Under the pieces are notes generated by a model. That model searched no databases. It was given only the letters and a program-made list of their open reading frames with translations, and had not been told where the DNA came from. A DNA stretch of 40,609 nucleotides from an uncultured Eubacteriales bacterium (lineage in GTDB: Bacteria; Bacillota; Clostridia; Oscillospirales; Acutalibacteraceae), in NCBI GenBank assembly GCA_934454655.1, contig CAKSFK010000019.1, forward strand, positions 1-40,609, read 5' to 3'. Shown here one piece after another: positions 6,952 to 16,246 of the stretch; the stretch's first letter is position 1; every line of letters starts with the position of its first letter. The position numbers were made by a program, and so were the translations under genes.

Positions 6952-8430
6952 ATGACAAATGTTAGTATTTACAAGGATATTGCCGCACGCACCGGCGGAG
7001 ATATTTATATCGGCGTTGTGGGGCCTGTAAGAACGGGAAAATCAACATTTATAAAACAGTTTATGGATAAGCTGGTTCTGCCCAACATACAGGGGGAATA
7101 CGGTAAAGAGCGCGCGAATGACGAACTGCCGCAGTCGTCTTCGGGAAGAACAATAATGACGACCGAGCCAAAGTTTATTCCCGAAAAGGGCGTGCAGATT
7201 AATATTGACGATTCCGCGGCAATGAACGTGCGGCTTATTGACTGCGTGGGTTACATTGTGCCGAGCGCCCTCGGGTACATAGAGGGCGACCAACCGCGTA
7301 TGGTAATGACGCCGTGGTTTGAAGAGCCGATACCGTTTAATATGGCGGCGGAAATAGGAACCCGAAAGGTTATAACCGAACATTCCACAATAGGTCTTGT
7401 AATCACAACCGACGGCAGCATAAGTGATATCCCCCGCGAGGAGTACGAGGAGGCGGAGGAAAGAGTAATAGATGAACTCAAGGCAATAAACAAGCCGTTT
7501 ATCGTACTGCTTAACTGTATGTACCCCGATTCGGCAGAGGCGGCAGCTACCGCCGCAAGGCTCACGGAAAAATACGGCGTTCCCGTTCAGCCCGTAAACT
7601 GTCTTGAGCTTAGTGAGAACGATATTAAACAAATTCTTTCCCGTGTGCTTTTTGAATTCCCGATCAAGGAAATATGTATCAATTTCCCGCGCTGGATAAA
7701 CTCTCTGCCGCTTGACCATTGGCTCAGAGCCGACCTTACCGGCACTATAAAGCAATCGGCGGACGGGATACGGCATATAAGGGATATAAGCTGTTTTGAA
7801 AACGCTTTTAAAGACAGCGAAAACGTCGAGGGCGCGGCGGTTGAATCTATAGACCTCGGCACCGGCAGCGCGACGGTAACAATAAAAATCAAAGGTACGC
7901 TGTTTTACAAGGTGTTGGCGGAAACAACGGGGCTTGTTATAAATGACGAGCAGGAGCTTATGGACAGCATATGCAATCTGGCGGAGGTTAAACGGGAGTA
8001 TATGCGTGTTAAAAACGCGCTTGACGAGGTTGAGGCAACGGGTTACGGCATTATAATGCCCGAAATCGGCGATTTGAAGCTTGAAGAGCCTGAAATTATG
8101 AAGCAGGGCGGCAGATACGGCGTAAGACTCAGGGCGTCGGCACCCTCAATTCACCTTATGAAGGCGAATATTACAACCGAGGTAAGCCCGATTGTCGGCA
8201 GTGAAAAGCAGTCTGAGGACCTTGTTATGTATCTGCTCAGCGAATTTGAGGAAAACCCGGTTAAAATTTGGGACTCCAACATATTCGGCAAATCCCTGCA
8301 CGAGCTTGTAAACGAGGGACTGCACACCAAGCTTTCACGTATGCCCGCAGACGCGCGTCAGCGAATACAGGAAACGATTGAAAGGGTAATAAACGAAGGC
8401 TGTAACGGGCTTGTGTGCATTATTTTGTAA
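6952..8430 (+). CDS. spoIVA: Stage IV sporulation protein A (spore coat morphogenetic ATPase)
   Basis: SpoIVA polymerises on the mother-cell face of the forespore membrane, using ATP hydrolysis, and is the basement layer on which the spore coat is assembled. The protein is 492 residues, the normal family length. It starts TNVSIYKDIAARTGGDIYIG and has a Walker A motif GPVRTGKST at residues 24-32. The middle carries the TRAFAC-like GTPase fold that binds ATP in this family (RLIDCVGY near 85). The C-terminus ends GCNGLVCIIL, matching the conserved hydrophobic tail needed for membrane localisation. A GGAGG site precedes the ATG. It lies alone between mntR and gltB, with a sigma-E-like promoter. 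Confidence 0.97.
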   Translation: MTNVSIYKDIAARTGGDIYIGVVGPVRTGKSTFIKQFMDKLVLPNIQGEYGKERANDELPQSSSGRTIMTTEPKFIPEKGVQINIDDSAAMNVRLIDCVGYIVPSALGYIEGDQPRMVMTPWFEEPIPFNMAAEIGTRKVITEHSTIGLVITTDGSISDIPREEYEEAEERVIDELKAINKPFIVLLNCMYPDSAEAAATAARLTEKYGVPVQPVNCLELSENDIKQILSRVLFEFPIKEICINFPRWINSLPLDHWLRADLTGTIKQSADGIRHIRDISCFENAFKDSENVEGAAVESIDLGTGSATVTIKIKGTLFYKVLAETTGLVINDEQELMDSICNLAEVKREYMRVKNALDEVEATGYGIIMPEIGDLKLEEPEIMKQGGRYGVRLRASAPSIHLMKANITTEVSPIVGSEKQSEDLVMYLLSEFEENPVKIWDSNIFGKSLHELVNEGLHTKLSRMPADARQRIQETIERVINEGCNGLVCIIL

Positions 8431-8436
8431 AAATAT

Positions 8437-8465
8437 TTGACAAACGCACGCTGTTGTGCTATAAT
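8437..8465 (+). promoter_or_regulatory. Sigma-A promoter of gltBD
   Basis: TTGACA (8437-8442), exactly 17 bp, then TATAAT (8460-8465). Perfect consensus beginning 7 bp after the spoIVA stop. Transcription from it would include about 80 nt of leader containing a strong terminator hairpin, so promoter strength alone does not set expression. Confidence 0.9.
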
Positions 8466-8481
8466 CCAGTTAATGATGAGC

Positions 8482-8532
8482 AAAGGCGTTCACCGGCAGT
8501 AAATGTTACTGCCTGTGAACGTCTTTTTATTT
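8482..8532 (+). promoter_or_regulatory. Leader terminator/attenuator hairpin of gltBD
   Basis: A 20-bp stem pairs 8483-8502 with 8506-8525, with one mismatch, one G-U pair and a 3-nt loop, followed by TTTTTATTTT. It sits between a consensus promoter and the gltB Shine-Dalgarno (GGGGG at about 8540), so it would stop most transcripts unless antiterminated. Clostridial nitrogen-assimilation genes are known to be controlled by ANTAR-type antitermination at leader terminators; applying that here is inference, since I do not see a clear two-hairpin ANTAR target. Confidence 0.75.
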
Positions 8533-8551
8533 TCTTAACGGGGGAATAATT

Positions 8552-11500
8552 ATGAGCGAAAAGGGACTTTACCGACAGCGGTTTGAACACGATGCCTGCG
8601 GTATAGGAGCCGTTGTAAATGTTGACGGCAGAAAGAACCATAAGGTGGTCAACAACGCGCTGTCAATTGTTGAAAAACTGGAGCACAGGGCAGGAAAGGA
8701 CGCCTCGGGCGAAACCGGCGACGGCGTCGGGATACTGGTTCAGATATCGCATAAATTCTTTAAAAAAGCCGCGGGGGAGATAGGTATAGACTTGCCGGGC
8801 GAACGCGAATACGGAGTGGGTATGTTCTTTTTCCCGCAGGACACGCTTAAGTGCAATCAGGCAAAAAAGATGCTTGAGGTCATTGCAAAAAAAGAGGGCG
8901 TTGAGTTCCTAGGCTGGCGTGAGGTGCCGATAAACAGCGAGATTTTGGGGCAAAAGGCGCTCAGCTGTATGCCGCATATTATGCAGTGCTTTTTAAAGAA
9001 GCCCGAGGACACCGAAAAGGGACTTGCGTTTGACCGCAAGCTTTATGTTATCCGCCGTGTGTTCGAGCAGAGCAACGATAATACATACGTCGCGTCGCTT
9101 TCTTCCCGTACCGTTGTGTATAAGGGAATGTTTTTGGTATGTCAGCTCCGCCGCTTTTATCACGATTTGCAGGACGAGGCATACGAAAGCGCAATAGCGC
9201 TTGTTCATTCGCGTTTTTCCACAAACACAACACCCAGCTGGGAACGCGCACACCCGAACCGCTTTATTCTTCACAACGGTGAAATTAACACCATTCGCGG
9301 CAATGTTGACCGTATGCTTGCGCGCGAGGAAACAATGGAAAGCACCGTTATGGAGGACGATATGGATAAGATTTTGCCTGTTGTTAACGCCTCCGGATCG
9401 GATTCCGCAATGCTTGACAACACGCTTGAATTTCTTGTTATGAACGGTATGGATCTGCCGCTTGCCGTAATGGTTACCATCCCCGAACCGTGGCGCAACA
9501 GCAAAACCATAACAAGGGCTAAACGAGATTTTTACCATTACTATTCCACAATGATGGAGCCGTGGGACGGACCTGCCGCAATACTGTTTTCGGACGGCGA
9601 TACCGTTGGGGCGGTGCTTGACAGAAACGGATTGCGCCCTTCGCGTTATTATATAACCGATGATAACACGCTTATTTTATCGTCCGAAGTCGGCGTGCTT
9701 GATATTCCGGCAGAGCATATTGTTAAAAAAAGCCGTTTGGAACCGGGCAAAATGCTGCTTGTGGATACGGCGAAAAAACGCATTATATCCGATGAGGAAT
9801 GTAAGCGCTATTATGCCACAAGAAAACCTTACGGCGAGTGGCTCGACCAAAATTTGGTGCGCCTTTCCGACCTTAAAATGCCAAACTGTCGCATAGAACG
9901 GTATGACTCCAAAACCCGCGACAGGCTTTATAAGGCGTTCGGTTATACCTATGAGGATGTACGCGGCGCCATTATACCTATGGCTAAAAACGGTGCGGAG
10001 GCAATCGCCGCTATGGGTACGGATATTCCGCTTGCAATGCTCTCCGATAAGCATCAGCCGCTGTTTAATTACTTTAAACAGCTTTTTGCTCAGGTAACAA
10101 ATCCGCCTATCGACGCCATTCGTGAGGAGGTTGTAACCGATACCTGCGTATATGTCGGGTCGGACGGCAACCTGCTAAACGAGTCCGCCTCAAACTGCGG
10201 CGTGCTTGAACTCCCGAACCCCATTATAACCTCCGCCGAGCTTGTTAAAATAAAGGCAATAGACCGCCCGGGCTTTAAGGTGGAAACGGTATCGCTGCTT
10301 TATTACACAAACACGCCGCTTGAGCGCGCCCTTGATCACCTGTTTGTCGAGTGCGACCGCGCTTACAAAAAGGGCGCTAACATTCTTATTCTTTCCGACC
10401 GCGGCGTTGATGAAAACCACGTTGCGATTCCGTCGCTTTTAGCGGTGTCGGCAATAGAACAGCACCTTATACGAACAAAAAAGCGCACGGCACTCTCTGT
10501 CATACTTGAAAGCGCCGAACCGCGCGACGTTCACCAGTTCGCAACCCTTTTGGGCTATGGCGCAAGAGCCGTAAACCCGTATCTTGCCGAGGAATGTATA
10601 ACCGAGCTTATAGATAAGAAACTGCTTGATAAGGATTATCACACCGCAATACGCGATTACAACAGCGCAATACTTCACGGCATAGTTAAAATTGCTTCTA
10701 AAATGGGTATTTCAACGATCCAGTCTTACCAGTCGTCACAAATATTTGAGGCAATCGGCATAAGCAAGGAAGTAATTGATAAGTACTTTACAAACACCGT
10801 GAGCCGTGTGGGCGGTATCGGTCTTGAGGAAATTAACGAGGGCGTTGAGTACCGTCACAGCCACGCATTTGACCCGCTGGGACTCGGTGTTGACACAACG
10901 CTTGACAGCTTCGGCGAGCATAAACTGCGTTCGGGCAATGATAAAGAGGACCATATGTACAGTCCCGAGACAGTAATAGCCCTGCGTGAGGCAACGCAGT
11001 TCGGCTCTTATAAGCGCTTTAAGGAATACTCCGCAATGGTGGATAACGAGAGCCGTCCGCACACATTGCGCGGTCTGCTGGAGTTCAACACGGAAAACGT
11101 AACGCCCGTGCCGCTTGACGAGGTAGAGCCCGCAAGCGAAATTGTAAAACGCTTTAAAACGGGCGCTATGTCCTACGGCTCAATTTCGCAGGAAGCGCAC
11201 GAGTGTATGGCAATAGCGATGAACCGCCTAGGCGGCAAATCAAATTCGGGCGAGGGCGGCGAACGCCCCGAAAGACTGGGAACCGAACGCGGCAGCGCAA
11301 TTAAACAGGTGGCGTCGGGACGTTTCGGAGTTACAAGCGAATATCTGGTTTCAGCAAAGGAAATTCAAATTAAAATGGCACAGGGCGCAAAGCCGGGCGA
11401 GGGCGGACACCTGCCGGGCAAAAAGGTGTACCCGTGGATTGCAAAAACGCGTTATTCAACCCCCGGCGTATCGCTTATTTCTCCGCCGCCGCACCACGAT

Positions 11501-13072
11501 ATTTACTCAATTGAAGATTTGGCTCAGCTGATTTTTGACCTTAAAAACGCCAACCGTGACGCGCGCATTTCCGTAAAGCTTGTGTCCGAGGCGGGCGTCG
11601 GCACCGTTGCCGCCGGCGTTGCAAAGGCGGGCGCACAGGTAGTGCTTATCTCCGGGTATGACGGCGGTACGGGCGCCGCGCCGAAAAGCTCAATACATAA
11701 CGCGGGACTTCCATGGGAATTGGGTCTTTCCGAGGCGCACCAGACCCTTATTCAAAACGGTCTGCGCTCGCGCGTTGTGCTTGAAACCGACGGTAAGCTG
11801 ATGAGCGGCAGAGATGTGGCGATTGCCGCCATACTGGGCGCCGAGGAATTCGGATTTGCAACCGCTCCGCTTATCACTATGGGCTGTATTATGATGAGGG
11901 TGTGCAACCTGGATACCTGCCCCTGCGGTATTGCCACGCAAAACCCAGAGCTAAGAAAACGCTTTTGCGGCAAGCCGGAATACGTTATGAATTTTATGAT
12001 GTATATTGCCGAAGAACTGCGTGAAATTATGGCAAAATTGGGCGTTCGCACGGTTGAAGAGCTTGTGGGACGCACCGACCTTATAAAGGCGCGCGAAAAA
12101 ACCGTTACAAAACGCGCGGCAATGGCTGATCTTTCACAAATTCTTTACAGCGATAATTCCGCACCCTTGGAGGATAAGCATTTCAGAGCCGAGAATGTGT
12201 TTAACTTTGAGCTTGAAAAAACCGTAGACGAGGCGGTTATAATTCCCGCATTTAAAACGGCGCTTAAAACGGGCAAGCCGAAAGCTATGGATATTGAGGT
12301 TTCAAGCACCAACAGAACTCTCGGCACAATTTTCGGCTCGGAAATAACAAAGAAATACAAAAACACGCTGCCCGACGACACCTACACAATAAACTGTACC
12401 GGCGGCGGCGGACAATCCTTCGGCGCGTTTATCCCCAAAGGACTTACCATTCGCCTTAGAGGCGACAGCAACGATTATTTCGGGAAGGGCTTATCGGGCG
12501 GTAAGCTTATTGTTGCACCGCCCGAAAATGTAAAGTTCAGGGCAGAGGAGAACATTATAATCGGTAACGTTGCGCTTTACGGCGCAACCTCGGGCGAGGC
12601 TTATATAAACGGTATCGCGGGCGAGCGTTTCTGCGTTCGTAATTCGGGCGCATACGCTGTCTGCGAGGGTACTGGCGACCACGGCTGCGAATATATGACA
12701 GGCGGCAGAGCCGTTATATTAGGACCTACCGGCAAAAACTTTGCCGCGGGAATGAGCGGCGGTATTGCCTATGTGCTTGATGAAAATTACGATTTTTACT
12801 TACGGCTTAACAAGGAGCTTGTTACAATGACGGGCGTTGAGGAAAAGCACGATATTGAGGAGCTTAAGACAATTATTGAAAAGCATGTTGCCGCCACAGG
12901 CTCGCCCAAGGGCGCACGCATACTCCGTGATTTTGCAAATTATCTGCCGTATTTCAAAAAAATAGTGCCGAACGATTACAGCCGTATGCTTGCTGAAATC
13001 AGCCGCTTTGAGGAAAAGGGACTGTCGCACGATGAGGCAGAGCTTGAAGCCTTTTATTCGGTACAGAAATAA
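8552..13072 (+). CDS. gltB: Glutamate synthase, large (alpha) subunit
   Basis: With GltD it converts glutamine plus 2-oxoglutarate to two glutamates. At 1506 residues it is full length. The N-terminal glutamine amidotransferase (class II) follows a 15-residue propeptide, so Cys16 in HDACGIG would become the catalytic N-terminal Cys after processing. A central domain follows, then the FMN-binding synthase barrel from about residue 800 to 1180 (SYGSISQEAHECMA, GGHLPGKK, SGYDGGTGAAPKSS). The 3Fe-4S cysteines are C1112, C1118 and C1123. The C-terminal GXGXG beta-helix spans about 1260-1460. The Shine-Dalgarno is GGGGG 8 nt before ATG. gltD begins 14 nt downstream. Transcription starts at the promoter at 8437 and passes a leader terminator. 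Confidence 0.98.
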   Translation: MSEKGLYRQRFEHDACGIGAVVNVDGRKNHKVVNNALSIVEKLEHRAGKDASGETGDGVGILVQISHKFFKKAAGEIGIDLPGEREYGVGMFFFPQDTLKCNQAKKMLEVIAKKEGVEFLGWREVPINSEILGQKALSCMPHIMQCFLKKPEDTEKGLAFDRKLYVIRRVFEQSNDNTYVASLSSRTVVYKGMFLVCQLRRFYHDLQDEAYESAIALVHSRFSTNTTPSWERAHPNRFILHNGEINTIRGNVDRMLAREETMESTVMEDDMDKILPVVNASGSDSAMLDNTLEFLVMNGMDLPLAVMVTIPEPWRNSKTITRAKRDFYHYYSTMMEPWDGPAAILFSDGDTVGAVLDRNGLRPSRYYITDDNTLILSSEVGVLDIPAEHIVKKSRLEPGKMLLVDTAKKRIISDEECKRYYATRKPYGEWLDQNLVRLSDLKMPNCRIERYDSKTRDRLYKAFGYTYEDVRGAIIPMAKNGAEAIAAMGTDIPLAMLSDKHQPLFNYFKQLFAQVTNPPIDAIREEVVTDTCVYVGSDGNLLNESASNCGVLELPNPIITSAELVKIKAIDRPGFKVETVSLLYYTNTPLERALDHLFVECDRAYKKGANILILSDRGVDENHVAIPSLLAVSAIEQHLIRTKKRTALSVILESAEPRDVHQFATLLGYGARAVNPYLAEECITELIDKKLLDKDYHTAIRDYNSAILHGIVKIASKMGISTIQSYQSSQIFEAIGISKEVIDKYFTNTVSRVGGIGLEEINEGVEYRHSHAFDPLGLGVDTTLDSFGEHKLRSGNDKEDHMYSPETVIALREATQFGSYKRFKEYSAMVDNESRPHTLRGLLEFNTENVTPVPLDEVEPASEIVKRFKTGAMSYGSISQEAHECMAIAMNRLGGKSNSGEGGERPERLGTERGSAIKQVASGRFGVTSEYLVSAKEIQIKMAQGAKPGEGGHLPGKKVYPWIAKTRYSTPGVSLISPPPHHDIYSIEDLAQLIFDLKNANRDARISVKLVSEAGVGTVAAGVAKAGAQVVLISGYDGGTGAAPKSSIHNAGLPWELGLSEAHQTLIQNGLRSRVVLETDGKLMSGRDVAIAAILGAEEFGFATAPLITMGCIMMRVCNLDTCPCGIATQNPELRKRFCGKPEYVMNFMMYIAEELREIMAKLGVRTVEELVGRTDLIKAREKTVTKRAAMADLSQILYSDNSAPLEDKHFRAENVFNFELEKTVDEAVIIPAFKTALKTGKPKAMDIEVSSTNRTLGTIFGSEITKKYKNTLPDDTYTINCTGGGGQSFGAFIPKGLTIRLRGDSNDYFGKGLSGGKLIVAPPENVKFRAEENIIIGNVALYGATSGEAYINGIAGERFCVRNSGAYAVCEGTGDHGCEYMTGGRAVILGPTGKNFAAGMSGGIAYVLDENYDFYLRLNKELVTMTGVEEKHDIEELKTIIEKHVAATGSPKGARILRDFANYLPYFKKIVPNDYSRMLAEISRFEEKGLSHDEAELEAFYSVQK

Positions 13073-13086
13073 GGAGGGGAATAAAA

Positions 13087-14571
13087 ATGGGAAAACCAAC
13101 AGGATTTTTGGATTTTGACAGAGAAAACAACAAATCGGTAAAACCGCTTGAAAGAATTAAAAATTTCAATGAATTTCATTCCCTTATGCAAAAATCGGAG
13201 CGTGAAAAGCAGGGCGCGCGCTGTATGAACTGCGGCGTGCCGTTCTGCCAGTCGGCAATGAAACTCGGCGGAATGGTGTCCGGCTGTCCGCTGCATAACC
13301 TTATTCCCGAGTGGAACGACGAAATTTATAACGGAAACTGGGAGTACGCATTGGCACGGCTCACTAAAACCGCAAGTTTTCCCGAATTCACGGGCAGGGT
13401 ATGTCCCGCACTGTGCGAGGCGGCTTGCTCCTGCGGACTTTACGGAAATTCAGTAACCGTTAAGGAAAACGAACTCGCAATTATTGAAGAGGGCTTTAAA
13501 AACGGCCTTGTAAAGCCCAACACGCCCGAGGTGCGAACCGGCAAACGCGTGGCTGTTGTGGGGTCGGGACCTTCGGGGCTTGCCTGCGCCGCGCGGCTTA
13601 ACAGCCGCGGTCACAGTGTGACCGTTTATGAAAAAGATGACCGCATAGGTGGACTTTTGATGTACGGAATACCTAATATGAAGCTTGAAAAACAGATTAT
13701 CGACCGCCGTGTAAAGCTTATGACCGACGAGGGTATAGAGTTTAAAACAGGCATAGATGTGGGAAAGGATATTTCCGCCGATAAACTTTTAAAAACATAT
13801 GACGCGGTGGTTCTTTGCTGCGGTGCGGGAAATCCGCGTGACCTTAAAGCTGAAAACCGTGATATTAAGGGGATATACTTTGCGGTTGATTTTCTTAAAT
13901 CCACCACAAAAGCATTGCTTGATAACGGCCTTAAGGACGGATTTATTTCGGCAAAGGATAAGGATGTTATAATTGTCGGCGGCGGCGATACGGGTAACGA
14001 CTGCGTCGGTACTTGTATACGTCACGGCTGTAAATCGGTAACTCAGCTTGAAATGATGCCCAAATTGCCCGACAGCAGAGCAGACTCTAACCCATGGCCG
14101 CAATATCCGAGGGTGTGCAAAACAGATTACGGCGAGGAGGAAGCGATAGCTGTTTTCGGTCACGACCCACGCGTTTACCAGACAACCGTTAAAGCCTTTG
14201 TGCCGAATGAAAACGGCAGCATAAAGGCGGTTGTAACGGTGGAATTAAAACCCGAAAAGGATAAAAAAACGGGCAGAACCGTCATGACGGAAATACCCGG
14301 CAGCGAAAAAACTCTTGATTGTTCGCTTTTGCTTATAGCCGCGGGATTCTTAGGCCCTAAGCCGTATATTGCGGAAAGCTTCGGCGCAAAGGCCGACGGA
14401 CGCAGCAATATTGCAACCGCCGACGGTTCCTATAAAACAAATGTGGATAAGCTGTTCACGGCGGGGGACAGCCACCGCGGGCAGTCGCTTGTTGTGTGGG
14501 CAATAGCCGAGGGCAGAGCCGCCGCAAAGGAAATTGACGAATACTTAATGGGGTACACCAACTTGGTGTAA
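13087..14571 (+). CDS. gltD: Glutamate synthase, small (beta) subunit
   Basis: An FAD/NAD(P)H oxidoreductase that feeds electrons through iron-sulfur clusters to GltB. 494 residues, standard length. The N-terminal cluster cysteines are C46, C49, C54 and C67, and a second group occurs in CPALCEAACSCG (about 106-116). The FAD-binding motif VVGSGPSG is at 158-164 and the NAD(P) motif IVGGGDTGND near 297. The C-terminal FAD contact FTAGDSHRGQSLVVWAIAEG is complete. AAGGAGGGG precedes the ATG. It is the second gene of gltBD. The downstream hairpin at 14604 lacks a U-tract, so where the transcript ends is uncertain. Confidence 0.98.
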   Translation: MGKPTGFLDFDRENNKSVKPLERIKNFNEFHSLMQKSEREKQGARCMNCGVPFCQSAMKLGGMVSGCPLHNLIPEWNDEIYNGNWEYALARLTKTASFPEFTGRVCPALCEAACSCGLYGNSVTVKENELAIIEEGFKNGLVKPNTPEVRTGKRVAVVGSGPSGLACAARLNSRGHSVTVYEKDDRIGGLLMYGIPNMKLEKQIIDRRVKLMTDEGIEFKTGIDVGKDISADKLLKTYDAVVLCCGAGNPRDLKAENRDIKGIYFAVDFLKSTTKALLDNGLKDGFISAKDKDVIIVGGGDTGNDCVGTCIRHGCKSVTQLEMMPKLPDSRADSNPWPQYPRVCKTDYGEEEAIAVFGHDPRVYQTTVKAFVPNENGSIKAVVTVELKPEKDKKTGRTVMTEIPGSEKTLDCSLLLIAAGFLGPKPYIAESFGAKADGRSNIATADGSYKTNVDKLFTAGDSHRGQSLVVWAIAEGRAAAKEIDEYLMGYTNLV

Positions 14572-14603
14572 ATTCCAAAGGTCGGTTTGCAAATTACAGA
14601 CTG

Positions 14604-14631
14604 AACAGACTGCTTTAAACAGCAGTCTGTT
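14604..14631. repeat. Hairpin flanking the second repeat type (left)
   Basis: AACAGACTGCT, loop TTAAAC, AGCAGTCTGTT: an 11-bp perfect stem 33 bp after the gltD stop. The same stem recurs at 14816-14843 with the loop reversed (GTTTAA), so the two hairpins are inverted copies of one another. Confidence 0.85.
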
Positions 14632-14815
14632 GGACGTATTAAGAAAGTCCGTCTTGGCTCCCCTTGTCAGGGGAGCTGTCACAGTAAGTGTCTGAGGGGC
14701 AGTTTGGCAAGCTTTTTGATACATATAATAGCTGTGTTTCTCTCCCTCCGGCTTTGCCTGCGACAAACCCACCTCCCTCATCAGAGGGAGGCAAGAGAGG
14801 CTTTACGATAAATAG
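14632..14815. repeat. Second intergenic repeat-like element, palindrome-rich
   Basis: This 184-bp noncoding segment contains GCTCCCCT/AGGGGAGC (14657-14676) and CCTCCCTC/GAGGGAGG (14772-14791) hairpins. The two ends carry related 'CCCC...GGGG' hairpin modules, which resemble dispersed palindromic repeats I associate with gut Firmicutes. It sits between a duplicated pair of hairpins in the convergent space between gltD and the DUF1015 gene. No ORF of note was seen. Only one copy is in the window, so its repetitive nature is inferred from structure and familiarity. Confidence 0.5.
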
Positions 14816-14843
14816 AACAGACTGCTGTTTAAAGCAGTCTGTT
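14816..14843 (+). terminator. Terminator-like hairpin flanking the second repeat (right)
   Basis: AACAGACTGCT, loop GTTTAA, AGCAGTCTGTT, then a short TTTT run that includes the stem end. It can act as a weak terminator for rightward transcripts and is the partner of 14604-14631. Confidence 0.6.
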
Positions 14844-14856
14844 TTACTTTCTGGAT

Positions 14857-15024
14857 TCAAGCAATGCTTTTAAGCCATTTCTCAATTTCTTTTTTTGATG
14901 CGCCCACGAAAGGGAACCCGTTAATTGGGATTAAAGCATTCCTTACGGATTGCTTTACAGCCTTAACGCCGAAAGTGATGTTCCGGATCTTATAGAATTT
15001 GTGTATTACACAAGACTTCTGCAT
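14857..15024 (-). pseudogene. 55-codon ORF or gene remnant of unknown origin
   Basis: On the minus strand an ATG at 15024 opens a 55-residue reading frame overlapping the last 19 bases of the DUF1015 gene. The part after residue 11 (RNITFGVKAVKQSVRNAL, then IPINGFPFVGASKKEIEKWLKSIA) reads like a real, compact C-terminal protein domain. There is no Shine-Dalgarno. I think it is the surviving 3' end of an older gene, or a small gene coupled to DUF1015. I cannot name the family. Confidence 0.35.
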
Positions 15025-16202
15025 TCAAGATAGAATCTTTTATCATCAGCCGCACCCATTGAAAAGGTCTTGCGCGGCAGTGAACCGTCCTTTAAAACGG
15101 CTGGGAACAACTCTTCTTTTTTCATTCCTTCAAACAAAAATCCCACGGTGTTTTCGTTTTTCGCCAGCAGGCGGACGGATTCTTCACCGTGTATGTAATC
15201 GACCCTTATTTCGGTATTTTTCTTTAAATATTCGTTAACAAAACTTTGCAACGTACCTACGCATAAAACCGAGGCGGGTCTTACTTTTATTACCTTTGTT
15301 TTGTCCCCGTAAACACAGGTGAAGCACTGCGCGTCACAGCCGCTGTATTCTCCTTTGCAAAAGTCCGTAAAATCGGAAATCACCTTTTCGGGGTCCGCAC
15401 CGAATAAAACACGGTATATCGGCTCGAATTCAAGCGAGTCGTCATGAATATTTACTATTTCCGCCAGGGCGTACCGCGTCTTTTCCGTTTTGTTTCTTTC
15501 GTAACATTCCTTGGCGGCGGCAAGGGAATGGTTACCGTCACCCACGGCAAAGAGCATACCTCCGTTTTTCTCGGCAAGCGTCTCAAGCGCGGCGTTAATG
15601 CTTTTTGCAAGCTCGCCCGTTATCGGTTTTCCTGTAAGGTGACCCGACTCCATCATTAAATCAAAGTCATAAACGGGCGGTATTTCTTCGGTTTTTTTGT
15701 CCAGAGGCTCAATAACCGTTTTATTTTTATCGTCAATAAGCAACATTATATGCGGCATTTCAAGAGTGGCGTCTTTTCTTATTTCAACCCTCGGCGGAAT
15801 ACGCTCGGGTACGGTTTTTTCGGTAGCGCGTGTAAGCGCCCTTTCGCCGGGCAGAAACGAGTAGTTCTCAAGGTCGATAAGTCCCACAATTCCTCTGCGT
15901 ACCGAACCGTTTTTAAGTGTACGTCTTGTAAAAATATATGTATTTTTATGTTCGGTAAACAACCCGCTTTCGGTAAAAAGCTTCATATTTCGGTTTATTT
16001 CTTTTATTTTATGCGTGTTGTCGGGCTTAAGACAGACCTCGGGAAGTATAATATTAAGCGCCGAGGGTGATTTTCCCGCAATTTCGCCTACTTTACGCCA
16101 ATAATCGGGTTCGGACGTATACTGGTCGCACGCAATTACCGACCATTTTTGCAGATCACATTTCGGCAGAAGAATATCCGCCGGCAAAAAAACATTTTTC
16201 AC
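15006..16202 (-). CDS. DUF1015 family protein
   Basis: About 398 residues, cytoplasmic, covering the full DUF1015 family length. Family hallmarks are the N-terminal VFLPADILLPK, CDQYTSEPDYWRKV near residue 30, the AVGDGNHSLAAAKECYER block (near 220, probably the functional centre), and the C-terminal GFLFEGMKKEELFPAVLKDG, LPRKTFSMG. The biochemical role is unknown. I favour GTG at 16202 because AAAGGA lies 9 nt upstream; a longer TTG start at 16220 is possible. Immediately upstream is a terminator-like hairpin and then repeat copy 2, so its promoter is unclear and may lie inside the repeat. Confidence 0.85.
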   Translation of the reverse strand: MKNVFLPADILLPKCDLQKWSVIACDQYTSEPDYWRKVGEIAGKSPSALNIILPEVCLKPDNTHKIKEINRNMKLFTESGLFTEHKNTYIFTRRTLKNGSVRRGIVGLIDLENYSFLPGERALTRATEKTVPERIPPRVEIRKDATLEMPHIMLLIDDKNKTVIEPLDKKTEEIPPVYDFDLMMESGHLTGKPITGELAKSINAALETLAEKNGGMLFAVGDGNHSLAAAKECYERNKTEKTRYALAEIVNIHDDSLEFEPIYRVLFGADPEKVISDFTDFCKGEYSGCDAQCFTCVYGDKTKVIKVRPASVLCVGTLQSFVNEYLKKNTEIRVDYIHGEESVRLLAKNENTVGFLFEGMKKEELFPAVLKDGSLPRKTFSMGAADDKRFYLECRSLV

Positions 16203-16228
16203 ACCTAAAAATCCTTTCAAAAAGAGCG

Positions 16229-16246
16229 GAGCAGGCCAACCTGCTC
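16229..16246 (-). terminator. Terminator-like hairpin between repeat copy 2 and the DUF1015 gene
   Basis: GAGCAGG, loop, CCTGCTC; read leftward it is followed by CGCTCTTTTTG. It ends about 27 nt before the chosen DUF1015 start, so it may be an attenuator for that gene. Its sequence resembles the hairpin at 16586-16610 on the other side of the repeat (18 of 25 positions by eye). Confidence 0.55.

Noticed and set aside
8993..9538. Long antisense reading frames inside gltB
   Set aside because: They overlap a certain gene fully, have no RBS, and show the composition expected from complementary codons of a GC-skewed gene.
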